Part shown: positions 45,026 through 55,594 of the stretch, piece after piece | How positions within the stretch are numbered: position 1 is the stretch's first letter | How the letters are laid out: each line of letters begins with the position of its first letter | Assembly: GCA_029204225.1 (NCBI GenBank) | Contig: CM055096.1 | Span: 60,680,957 to 60,744,956 of the forward strand | Reading direction: 5' to 3' | Source of the DNA: Diphasiastrum complanatum | Taxonomy: Eukaryota > Streptophyta > Lycopodiopsida > Lycopodiales > Lycopodiaceae | Length of the DNA: 64,000 nt | Notes under the pieces: model-generated | Database searches by the model: none | What the model was told of the DNA's origin: nothing | What the model saw: the letters and a program-made list of their open reading frames with translations, nothing else | Program-made: the position numbers and the translations under genes

Positions 45026-45874
45026 TGATGCAAGAATAAATCGTGAAACAGTCGCGAAGGCGAAATAGCCACGACTTCAATGCAATTCGGATGGAGTTTA
45101 AATGTGGTCGGTGGACACTACCAACTGAATCACTCCTACAGTCCTCCAGAATGTAGTCAGGCACTGCTGATCTACGTTTATAAATTAATGCAGCATTCAA
45201 CAAATTCAACCAAATTGTGGAATTGAAATGAATGGGAGAATCAGACACACAAATAATAGCAAACACATTTGCATTCAAGATCATACATCATAAATTGACA
45301 TGTGTGCAATGGCTACAAGATCATCTATTGATTTTACTTTGATTCTTCAGGCACTGCATGCAGATCCACGCAGTGCGTTGCGTGAGAGAAATATAGTTCT
45401 CTCACGAGGGGATGTCTCGCTTACTAGCGGACTTGTGGATCTCTATGGATCCTGATCATAGAACTCATCTTGCATGCAGACGAACTTCTTGTCTGCATTT
45501 CATCTTGATTGCTTACTAGCATCAGACTACTTCATACTCATTATTTGTCACGTATCATCTAGTAAGTATATAGTCGCTCTATGTAACTTTAAGATTAGAG
45601 TGATTAAGCATCTACAACTAATCAAAAAATTACAAGAGTGGCAGATTAGCCACGACCTAGCTTAGGTGTTGGCAAAAGTTCATCATATTGTGTTTAGATC
45701 TATTGTGATCAAGAAATCAACATTCTATGTGCTAGGATTTGCTAGAAGAGAGAAAAGGAGAGGCTAAATTGTTTTCAAATATTTGTGATTTCTCCTTTAG
45801 TTTCATTTGTTGATTTTAAATAGAGTGCTAAGTGCATTGGAACAAGTTCAAAGAGAAGATCAGATCATTGCAAC
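45026..45874. other. Probable LTR of a minus-strand element, then leader of the copia at 45875
   Basis: The left edge is set by the primer site. The right LTR edge is not found; it may lie near 45670, where AGCCACGACCTAGC echoes an AGCCACGACTTC block at 45070. No primer site is visible for the copia gag that starts at 45875. Confidence 0.4.
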
Positions 45875-46653
45875 ATGGAAACCTCAAGTGGCTTCATGTT
45901 GGAAGGCAATGATAGGCTTACCTCAACAAATTATTCAACTTGGAAGGTGAGGATGGAATCTTTGCTTTAGATGAATGATTTGATGGATATTGTTGTAGGT
46001 GTGGAGGAGAGACCTTTGGCACCTCAAGAACAATTGAGATATGACAAGAGGGCAAAGAAAACTATACATGTGATCAAGATGAATGTGACTTATGAACTTC
46101 TCAAGGAAGTTGGTAAGTGCGCAACATCAAGTGAGGCTTGGGAATATTTGAAGAAGGTTTATGAGTCCAAGTCTACATCTAGGCTTCTAACCCTAAGGAG
46201 GCAAATTTTTCAAAGTCTTAAAAAGAAGGATGAAGGTGCTCATGCTTTTGTTTTGAGAGTTAAAGCTTTGAGTGATGAACTAGCATGCATTAGTGAAAGC
46301 ATTAAGGATGTGGAGCTTGCTTAAGTTGTTCTTAATGGCTTGGTGGATGATCATGCTAATTTGGTGAAAAAAACTGCTATTCAAAAGACATTGCCAAGTA
46401 TGGAGGACTTGCAAGAGGTATTGGTGGCTAAAGAGTTTAGACTCCAAGCAAGAGGAGGTGCGTCTTCTACATCTCAAGTTGGAGAGGAGGAATCTATGTC
46501 CTCAAAAGGCAAGTTCAAAGGCAAAGGCAAAAGCAAATGGTCAAAAGGTCAAGATCAAGGTGAGCCTTTTGTTGGCAAGAAGAAAGATAGATCCAAGCTA
46601 ACATGTTTATATCGTGGAGTCAAAGGACATTTTGCTAGTGATTGCTTCAAGAA
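45875..46653 (+). pseudogene. Copia-C gag, interrupted by a nested element
   Basis: From the ATG at 45875 the frame encodes a copia gag: LTSTNYSTWKVRMESLL, then KKTIHVIKMNVTYELL, SSEAWEYLKKVYESKS and RLLTLRRQIFQSLKKK, and a zinc knuckle CLYRGVKGHFASDC. The knuckle should be C-x2-C-x4-H-x4-C; the second Cys is Arg. In-frame stops occur at about 45968 and 46322. Just after the knuckle (FKKK) a second copia inserted at 46659; the interrupted codons resume at 50996 or 51001. Confidence 0.88.
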
Positions 46654-46658
46654 GAAGA
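46654..46658. repeat. Target-site duplication GAAGA, left
   Basis: GAAGA directly precedes the nested LTR and is repeated exactly at 50996-51000. Confidence 0.92.
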
Positions 46659-47602
46659 TGCTGGATTTCAATGCTCAGGCCCAAATCCATTCGGTAATGA
46701 GCATCTTGAAAGTTGTATATACTTATATTAGAAAACCAAAAAAAAAGGTGACTCGAATTTTTAAGCAAAAGATCGAAATTCAAAAACAGATTTTCTCGAT
46801 ACCGGATCGACTCGACTCGACTCGTATCTTTAGAATTTCTCGATACTGGGTCAACTTGACTCAAGTCGTAATTTTATGAGTCAGTCCCGTAATTTTTTGA
46901 TTCATTGTAATTTTTTGATACATGCTATTTTTCGATATTGTCAACCAGAAATCCAACCCACGCCATGACGTTGATAGTCCACCTACTTTGTACATACATT
47001 TATCGTCAGAATGACGGCTACCTACTGTAGGACAAATATAGTAAATTAAGTAGATTATTGTCATGCTTTCAATAAACTGATCACTGACATCCAATAATCA
47101 ATGTGAATCTACAATGGAGTCAGTGCTCTGATCAGATTTTTTTATTCAGTAGGCATTACTCTATAACTAACAAGTTTTTGCTCAATGACATTCAGTTGAA
47201 GCTTCTTTTTCGATACACAGCCTTGCGTTGTTGATTCAAGCGATTGTATTCATTCTTTAATCAATTAGAGTGCAAGTTTTTGTCTACACTACTGCTTTGT
47301 TCTATTGCGCATTGCTACTATTCATTCATCTTGATCCTTTTTGCTGGTAACTGATGAACTTCCGATCCGCAACCATTCGTTGCTAAAACTTCTGCTGCTA
47401 TTACACATTTTCGATTTGATATCAGACTTCTATTTCTATCAGATCGAATGTCTACTTCAAGTCTGTATCAGATTACTTTATCATCATCACTCTCTACGTA
47501 GATGATACACTCTAGTTCTATATCAATCGATCTTTCCGCATTCTCATCATTTTTACGACATGGTATCAGAACTCATTTCTGATAACCAAACATTTTTCGA
47601 CA
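46659..47602 (+). repeat. Copia-D 5' LTR, 944 bp
   Basis: It is longer than the 3' LTR, mainly because of an extra segment around 46785-46870 that includes repeated GACTC units (GACTCGACTCGACTCG). Otherwise it matches 50195-50995 closely. A second, internal copy of a primer-like site (ACATGGTATCAGAACTC at 47559) lies within the LTR end and is present in both LTRs. Confidence 0.9.
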
Positions 47603-47748
47603 TGGTATTAGAGTGGGTGGTTCCGTAATCTATATTTCTATTGTGGGTTATCAGTCTTGTTTCTACCAAGACATCGTTTCAGCAAGTACGCAGCCAATAG
47701 TATTTTGATATCGTTGTTTCTACCAACGATCTCGCTCTCTACACCAAA

Positions 47749-48193
47749 ATGGATCCGTCTTCTAGTTCATCTCTGATTAACAAACTGGACGGAGAGAACT
47801 ACCATCTCTGGAAGTTCAAGAACTCTATTATTGAGTCTGTCTGAGGCCTATGAAACTTGGGTCATGGCTACTTTGACCCAACATCATCTCACTCTATCAA
47901 GAGGTATTTCGATGCTTCTTCAAGAGGAGATCGGAAGAAATGCATCGTTCTCAAGTCTATATTCAAAAAAAAATCAGAAGTTCAGATCCAAGAGATCTAC
48001 AAAGTTAGATTATCTTGACAAAAAGAGCAACATGCAGCCTGGGTCAAATTTAGAATTGAACTCTTCATCGTTCCAGCCAATGCAGAAACTATTCTGCAAA
48101 TACTGTAAGAGGACCGACCATCTCATCAAGGATTGTAGAACTGCTTACATTAGTGCAATACTTGGATCAAAATTTTCTCGAGCTTTTTCCTAG
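47749..48193 (+). pseudogene. Copia-D gag remnant
   Basis: The ATG at 47749, about 145 bases after the primer site, starts NKLDGENYHLWKFKNS, the conserved copia gag opening, then meets a TGA. A second frame (47831-48193) carries an intact zinc knuckle CKYCKRTDHLIKDC (C-x2-C-x4-H-x4-C). Much of the gag middle is missing. The frame then runs into sequence that makes sense only on the opposite strand. Confidence 0.85.
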
Positions 48194-48194
48194 T

Positions 48195-49870
48195 AGTCGA
48201 TAAATTGGTCTTCCACAAAAATGATGTCTCTATTAGTGAATGTTTTATGGGTTTCTAGATTGTAGAGCTTGTGATCTGGGGAGTAGCCTATGAAATCAAT
48301 TTTCTGCTTGTGTCCTCTAGCTTCTTTTTTAGATCAGCAACGATCTGAGAGTAAGCAATGCATCCAAACACTCAAATATGCTTGAGTGATGGTTTCGATC
48401 ATGTCCATATCTCATAAGGTATTTTGTCATTCAAGGCCTTTGTGATGGATCGATTTTATAAATAGGCAACAGTCATGATAGCTTTTGCCCAAAATTTCTT
48501 TGGAAGAGAGGCATGGGCCAACATGCTCTTGGCACTTTCAATAAGTGCCTGATTCTTCCTTTATGCTATACCATTGGACTGAGGTGAGTAGCTCATTGTA
48601 TATTGTTGATGTATTCTGTTTGCTTTGCAGAATTCCTTGAATTTGGTGGAGATGAATTCTCCCCCTCCATCAGTACGTAGGACCTTGATTTTCCTCTGGG
48701 TCTGATTTTCAGCAAATGCTTTGAGATGTTTGAAGAACTTAAATGCTTCGGATTTGTTCTTTGGAAAATAGGTGACAGTTCTTCGAGAACAATCATCAAT
48801 GAATGTTAGAAAATAGAGGGCTCCCCTTGTGGAAGCAACCTGTATTAGGCCACAAATGTCACTATGCACAAAATCTAGCAAATCTCTAGAAGCATGAACT
48901 GAATCGAAAATGAATGGACTTCTAGCATGTTTGTTGATAATACAACTTTCACAAGGAGAATTCGATTTTCTAATAGATGAAAGATCTTGCACTAGATTCT
49001 GATTTGACATTTGTTGAATACTATTGAAATTAAAATGGCCTAATATGAAATGCCACAACATATCAGTAGATTCAAAAGTAGAACTGTGAAGAGCTTGACT
49101 ATTTATGGAATAGCAGTGACTTCCACTTCTGAATCTACTGATATGCTGTGGCATTTCAAATTAGGCCACATCTTCTGCCGGAAGCTCAAACTTTCCTAGT
49201 CTTGTCAAGAATGGTGCAACCCTCTGTATCGAATTTGACCCTACGACTAGAATCAGTGATTCTGCTTATTGAGAGCAAATTTTTGGTAATATTGGGAACA
49301 TGAAGAACATTGGACATCAACTTTACTTCACCTTTCTGAAATTCGACCCTGACTGTTCTTTCACACTTGATGGAATGAGATGAGCTGTCTCCAAGTTGCA
49401 TAACTTGAGAATGGGTGAATGGCTTGTAGTCTTGGAACCAGTCTCGATGGTGAGTCATATGTTGAGTTGCTCCCGAGTCCAGATATCGGGAATTGATATC
49501 CTGTTGTTTTCTGACCTTGGTCATGAAGGCTACTTCATCTTCCTCTTGTTGTTTGATCGAGTGACTGGTTGATGCAACATTTGCGTGTTGTTGGAACTGC
49601 TTCTTCTTTTCATTGTTGTATTTCACACATTGAAAAGCTCTCATGAAGGTCATGAAGTACGTCCAAGTCACAAAGCATCTCAGCATCTGTTATGGAGGTA
49701 GCCAATCTGCCAATATTCTCCAGATTAAATAGGAGATATCAATACCAAAAGATCGACTTTTGAATTTGTGTTCTTGTTCAATCGAGGCCCAATCTCATGG
49801 AACAGCCGACAACAGGCTTCAAAAGCATTATCATCAACCAAATTAGAATACATAGCTACCACAAATGCTA
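48195..49870 (-). pseudogene. Copia protease and integrase on the minus strand inside copia-D
   Basis: Read on the minus strand from the right: the end of a gag-like helix region (about 49870-49690), protease with YLDSGATQHMTHH (49460-49490), the GAG-pre-integrase region (LWHFILGHFNFNSIQQM, then CESCIINKHARSPF), and the integrase core with HSDICG, FIDDCSRR and LRTDGGGEF. At the catalytic Glu position (SNGIAxRKN) there is a TAA stop (48559-48561). The linker to RT (VFGCIAYSQIVADLKKK) follows, ending near 48195. The flanking gag, RNase H and LTRs all point the other way, so this is either an internal inversion or a back-to-front insertion of a relative. Confidence 0.88.
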
Positions 49871-49874
49871 CCAA

Positions 49875-50186
49875 GGAGGTTATTTGACTAAGGAACCTAC
49901 TTGCATATATTGACCTTGCTCAGCCACATCCAATGACCATCTATTGTGATAATCAAAGCACAATCGCACTATCTCTAAATCCGAGATTTCATTCTCGGAG
50001 CAAGCAAATCGAAATTAGGTATCACTACCTTTGAGAGAAAGTGCAAAGCAAGGAAGTGTCATTGGTTTACTGCTGGACAAATTTTATGGCAGCAGATTAC
50101 TTCACGAAAGCACTATCCAAGGAGCACCATCTCAGATTTAACAATATGCTAAATTTGAATATCAAAGTTTTTCAAGATCCACATTA
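49875..50186 (+). pseudogene. Copia-D RNase H tail
   Basis: Plus-strand frames, with a TGA and one or two frame changes, give CDNQSTIALS, NPRFHSRSKQIEIRYHYL, VQSKEVSLVYC and AADYFTKALSKEHH, the end of a copia RNase H, followed within 40 bases by the polypurine tract and 3' LTR. Position and orientation agree with the LTRs. Confidence 0.85.
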
Positions 50187-50194
50187 AGGGGGAG

Positions 50195-50995
50195 TGTTGG
50201 ATTTCAATGCTCAGGCCAAAATCCATTCGGTAATGGGCATCCTGAAAGCTGTATATACTTATACTAGAAAACCCAAAAAAAAGGGTGACTCAAAAATTTA
50301 AGCAAAAGATCGAAATTCAAAATCATATTTTCGTAATTTTTTGAGTCAGTCTTGTAATTTCTCGAGTCATTGTATATTTTTGATACATGGTATTTTTCGA
50401 TACTGTGAACCAGAAATATGACCCACGTAGCGACGTTGACAGTCCACCTACTCTATACATACATTTATGGTCAGAATGATGGCTACCTACTGTAGGACGG
50501 ATCTAGTAAATTAAGTAGATTAATGTCATGCTTTCAATGTACTGATCACTGACATCCAATAATCAACAATGGAGTCAACACCCTGATCAAATTTATTTAT
50601 TCAATAGGCATTACTCTATAGTTAACCAATTTTTGCTCAACAACATTCAGCTAAAGCTTATTTTTCAATACACAACCTCACGTTGTTGCTTCAAGCGATT
50701 GTACTCATTATTCAATCAATCAGAGTGCAAGTTTTTGTCTATACTATTGCTTTGTTCTATTGTGCATTGCTACTATTCATTCATCTTGATCTTTTTTACT
50801 GGTAACTGATGCACTTCCAATCCACAACCATCCGTTGCTAAAACTTCAGCTGCTATTGCACATTTTCAATTTGATATCAAAGTTCTGTTTCTATCAGATC
50901 TCTACTATCCGATATTAGTCAATCCTTCTGCATTCCCATCATTTTTTACGACATGGTATTAGAACTCATTTCTGATAACCAAACATTTTTTGACA
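50195..50995 (+). repeat. Copia-D 3' LTR, 801 bp
   Basis: It follows AAGGGGGAG and ends at TTTTTTGACA before the GAAGA duplication. Divergence from the 5' LTR is easily visible (several percent plus indels), so the insertion is not recent. Confidence 0.92.
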
Positions 50996-51000
50996 GAAGA

Positions 51001-52436
51001 GAGATCAAGGTGAGAAGCAAACTAATCTAACTCTTGATGAAGATGTGTTGATGAACAAAATTCAAATGATGCTTTTGTTATGCCATATTGCTTGTTGGCT
51101 AATCATGGAGATATTGATCCTTGGTGGATTGATAGTGGAGCTACATCACATATGACATATCATGAGGAGTATTATTCACCATTGATGGCATTTGAAGGTG
51201 ACAAGAAGGTGATCTACATGGACAATGATGGTGAGTGTGCAATAAAAGGGATTGGCACAATTCCTACTTCCCTCTCTACTAATAGGAATGTTAATTTGAA
51301 GGATGTTTTGTTCATTCCATCTATCATTGAGAATCTTCTTAGTGTGAGTCAAATGCTTGACAAAGGATTCAAAGTGGAGTTGGAAAGTGATGCTTGATTG
51401 ACCAAGAAGGAGGATGAATTGATTGCAAAGGGGAAGAGGCAAGGTAAGTTGTTCAAACTTGATGCTTGTGTTGTTGCTAACCAAGTTGGATGTATGGTAA
51501 AGGAGAAATTGTCAATGCAAGAAGTATGGCACAAGATATTGGGGCATGTCAACTACAAATCATTGGAGGTAATAGCAAAGAGGCAAGTTGTTTTTGCTCT
51601 TCCCAACTCTTTAACAAGCTTGAATCATGTTTGTGAGCAATGTGCTTTATCAACGTCACATAGGTTACCTTACAAGAGATCTACATCAAGGTCAAGTAAG
51701 CCTTTTCAACTTGTGCATTCGGATATTCATGGTGTTACTACAATTAGCAATGGAGGTGCTAAAATTCATGTGATTTTTATTGATAGTTTTAGTAGATTTT
51801 GTTGGGTCTATCTACAAAAAATCAAAGATGAGGTGTTTGATGTCTTTGTCAAGTTCAAGATTGCAAGGGAGGTTCAATTTTCTACCAAGATCAAGTGCTT
51901 GAGGAGTAACAATGGTGGTGAGTACATTTCTACCAAGTTCAAGGCATTTTGTGATGCAAATGGGATCAAGAGGGAGTACACAAGCCCAAGGACACCACAA
52001 CAAAATGGAGTGGCCGAGAGGAAGAATAGAACCTTATGTGATGGTGCCCAAACCATGAGGTTGGGTGCAAATCTTCCTAAATTCTTTTGGGATCAAGCTT
52101 GTTGTGATCTAATTTTCTATGCAATAGATGGTCGAGTGTGGTATTGGGTGGAAAAAACCCCTTTTGAGATGTTGTTTGGAGAAGGCCGAGTGTCAAGTTT
52201 TTCAAAACTTTTGGATGCATTTGCTATATCAACATCACTCTTGATGATAGGACAAAGGAGGATTCATCTTCAAAAAAATGTATTTTTGTTGGTTATAGTG
52301 AGGTGAGCAAGGCTTACAAAGTTTATATTCCTTCAACTAAGAAAGTGGTCATTGGAAGAGATGACATTTTTTATGAGGAAAACTTTCCAAAAGTTACGTC
52401 AAGTGGTGATGTGGATGTTGGATCTAACATTTTTGA
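51001..52436 (+). pseudogene. Copia-C protease, integrase and RT linker
   Basis: This continues the host copia after the nested element. Protease is recognised by WWIDSGATSHMTYH (about 51124). Next come the pre-integrase motif (VWHKILGHVNYKSL, then CEQCALSTSHRLPY) and the integrase core: HSDIHGVTT, FIDSFSRFCWVYL, LRSNNGGEYISTKF and QQNGVAERKNRT. The second core Asp (normally LRSDNGGE) is Asn, so integrase is inactive. A TGA lies at about 51395. The final segment SKAYKVYIPSTKKVVIGRDD and IFYEENF is the usual linker before RT, but the frame then passes straight into a gypsy RT at about 52440. Confidence 0.9.
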
Positions 52437-52439
52437 TGT

Positions 52440-54621
52440 GAATCGACTCAAGTATTTGGGACATATCGTTTCCGATCGAGGTTTGGAGATCGACTACAAT
52501 AAGGTCCAGAAAGTTTGTGATTGGCCTATCATGAAAACCATTAGAGAAGTAAAATCCTTTTTGGGCTTCACAGGGTTTTTCCATAAATTCATTAAAGACT
52601 ATGCCTTAGTTGCATTGCCTCTAACGAATCTTCTTAAGGGAGTGAAGAAAGCCAACCAGAAAACTAAAAAGGGTAATAAGAAGAAGGCCGAAAGGCGTTC
52701 GAAGATTAGTCCTCCTGTTGTTTGGACTGATGAACTTAATCAAAGCTTTGAAGCTTTGAAGATGTTGGTATCTACAGCCCCTATCTTACACATAGTGGAC
52801 CCTAGCGGATCTTTCCTCGTGGAAACGAACTCTAGTGACTATGCGGTAGGTGCAGTCCTTTACTAGGATGGTAGACTTGTGGCTTTCAAAAGCAAGAAGT
52901 TAGACCCAGCTCAAAGTAGGTATTGTACTTATGAGAATGAACTTTCTGCTGTCATCCATGCGTTAAAGATCTAAGATCTAAATTTGTGGTTATGATAGAT
53001 CATGAATCTCTTAAATATATTTGTGATGCCTCAGAACTTAGGGGTCGTAAGGCCCGCTAGTGGAACTCATTCAAGAGTTTGAATTCGACATTAAGTACCG
53101 TCGAGGTACGTCGAATTGTGTCGCTGATGCTTTGAGCCAGATTGGTGAAGTTAATCAGTTATGCTTTGTTGAGTTCCAATCCGAGTTGTATCTTTCTCTG
53201 TGAGATCTTTGTCGGACCAATGAGTTTTTCAGTCATATTTGGCAAGATGTCCTGGTAGGAAGCTCTTTAATGAGAGACAATCTTGGAAAGCACGATTCCA
53301 AGAAATCTCGCGAAGAGAAGATACTTGATGATTATTCCATTCGAAATGGTTTGCTTTTCTGTAGAGGAAAAGTCTGTGTGCCAGATATCACGGACATTAG
53401 GGCCCAAATCATGCACAAGTGCCACGATAGCCCCTGTGCGGGACACCCTGGTATACAAAGGACACTTGACCTCCAAAAATGAAAGGTCATGTTGAGGCAT
53501 ACGTTCAAAAGTGTGAACAATGCCAAGTAGATAAAGCAGAAAGACTAAAAGCAGCTGGTCTGTTGCATCCATTAGAAATTTTCAACAAGAAATGGAAAAG
53601 TATTTCATGGTTTTTTTGGTCGGACTTCCCAAGTCTAGGAAAGGTCACGATGCGATTTGGGTGGTAGTTGATAGGCTAACCAAGATGGCACAGTTTATTC
53701 CAACAAAAACTACTATCAAGGCTTTTGAACTTGCTCAATCTTCGTTGAAAAGTTGTTCAAGTTGTATGGATTGTCGAACGATATTGTTAGTGATCGTGAT
53801 TTCAAGTTCACTGGCAAGTTCTGGCAGGCGGTCTTTGAAAGACTGGAGACTACTTTAAGTCTATCATCTACGAATCACCCAGAAATCGATGGTCAGACCG
53901 AACGTGTCAGTCAGTCGATGGAAGATATGCTTCGCGCATATGTTTCTAGGAGACAATCAGACTGGAAAAAGTATCTCCCAAAAATTGAGTTCGCATACAA
54001 CAGTATGAAGCATTCTGCCACTGGTGTTAGTCCTTTTATGCTCTTGTACGGCTTTCAGCCTCGTTCCCCTATCTTCGTTGGACTCAAAGGTCTCAAGGTT
54101 CAAGCTGCAGCAGATTTCTTGCATGATATGTGGGAAATGTTGCAAGTGGCTAGGGAAAGCATTAAATCGGCTCAAGATAGAGCCCAATTCTATGCCACCG
54201 AAGTTGCGCACCTCGAGAGTTTGAGATCGGTGATTGGGTGTATCTTAGAATCCCTAAGGACTCTAAGACACTCCGAACGGGGAAATGTCCAAAGTTATCT
54301 CCACGTTTTAGCGGTCCTTTCAAAGTTCTTAACAATATTGGTAAGGCTGCTTATAGACTAGAACTCCCTGCTGGAACTAACGTTCAACATGTATTCCATG
54401 TTAGTCGTTTAAAAGAACGACTTGGTGGGAAAGATGACCTGATTCCCATAGATGATCTAGTTCTATTGGAGGATTTGACTGCTTTTGTACCTCGTCAACA
54501 TCAATTGAGAAATCGTTTGATTTATGAACATCTGATTCATTGGAAAGGTAAGTCAGATGATGAGGACACCTGGGAGAAGGAACATGATTTAAGCCTTAGA
54601 TTCCCTGATTTTTTTCCATAG
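52440..54621 (+). pseudogene. Gypsy-3 pol: RT end, RNase H, integrase and chromodomain-like tail
   Basis: In order: RT end (LKYLGHIVSDRGLEID, then VKSFLGFTGFFHKFI), RNase H (SSDYAVGAVLY and degraded continuation with stops near 52864 and 52975, then ADALSQI-like sequence), integrase zinc domain (HKCHDSPCAGHPGIQRT, KCEQCQVDKAERLK), integrase core (FLVGLPKSRKGHDAIWVVVD, VSDRDFKF, IDGQTERVSQS) and the tail (LIHWKGKSDDEDTWEKE). At least six frame changes or stops break it. The start is abrupt and in frame with copia-C. The 3' LTR follows at 54657. Confidence 0.9.
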
Positions 54622-54635
54622 AAGGAAATTTTTAT

Positions 54636-54654
54636 GGGGGGGGGGGGGGGGGGG
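54636..54654 (+). promoter_or_regulatory. Gypsy-3 polypurine tract: run of 19 G
   Basis: A pure run of 19 G sits two bases before the 3' LTR, exactly where the plus-strand primer tract belongs. Normal tracts mix A and G, so this is an expanded version. Assembly error in such a run is possible. Confidence 0.75.
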
Positions 54655-54656
54655 CA

Positions 54657-55120
54657 TGTTATGTACCATAAGGTACCCCTTCAGTGACGGCCTCGCAAGG
54701 GACATGATGCAGGACTGGAGTTATCGACATGTCTAGGTGCCACACATCACCATCCTAGGTGGTCACGTGTCATCGGCAAGACCGTGCTTGACGGGACCCA
54801 CTACGCTATGCCTATATAGTGGTGGAGTTTCCCTCTTTCCATACACTCAGTCTACCCGGGAGTTGGTGGATGAGAAGCACGTGCACTAGCCAGGATGTAT
54901 CTCCAGGCCAGGAGATGTGTGCTAGGAGAGCCGAGTGCGATGGTTGGTGGTATGGGACACCATATCGTAGGAGGCTTGACCGGGCATGAATATGTCGATT
55001 GCTCCAGGGCATGGGGGTGGGTCGGTTGTGACCCTACGGTTGGGCAGTTACAGAGCGTCGTCACTATAATGGGGTGTGCGGAACCTTCAAGGTAGTCAAT
55101 GTTCCTGGGGAGTTGTAACA
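54657..55120 (+). mobile_element. Gypsy-3 3' LTR, 464 bp
   Basis: It runs from TGTTATGTACCATAAGG to GGGAGTTGTAACA with a TATA box (TATATAG at 54813-54819). It pairs with the inverted LTR at 43900-44368. GGTGC follows at 55121-55125, matching the flank of that other LTR in element orientation. Confidence 0.92.
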
Positions 55121-55125
55121 GGTGC

Positions 55126-55530
<405 letters not shown>

Positions 55531-55594
55531 CCACCAACCATACCCATGGTTAGCAAGGTATCTCAGGGGGCAGCTAGCAACTTGAGATGGAGTG

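Larger units (their letters stand above)
46659..50995 (+). mobile_element. Nested Ty1/copia element (copia-D) with both LTRs and an inverted centre
   Basis: The two LTRs (46659-47602 and 50195-50995) begin TGCTGGATTTCAATGC and TGTTGGATTTCAATGC, and end CATTTTTCGACA and CATTTTTTGACA. The primer site TGGTATTAGAGTGGG starts at 47603, the polypurine tract AAGGGGGAG is at 50186-50194, and GAAGA duplications flank the whole. The interior order is unusual: gag (+), then a protease and integrase segment on the minus strand (48195-49870), then RNase H (+). No intact RT is present. It inserted into the gag of copia-C. Confidence 0.93.
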
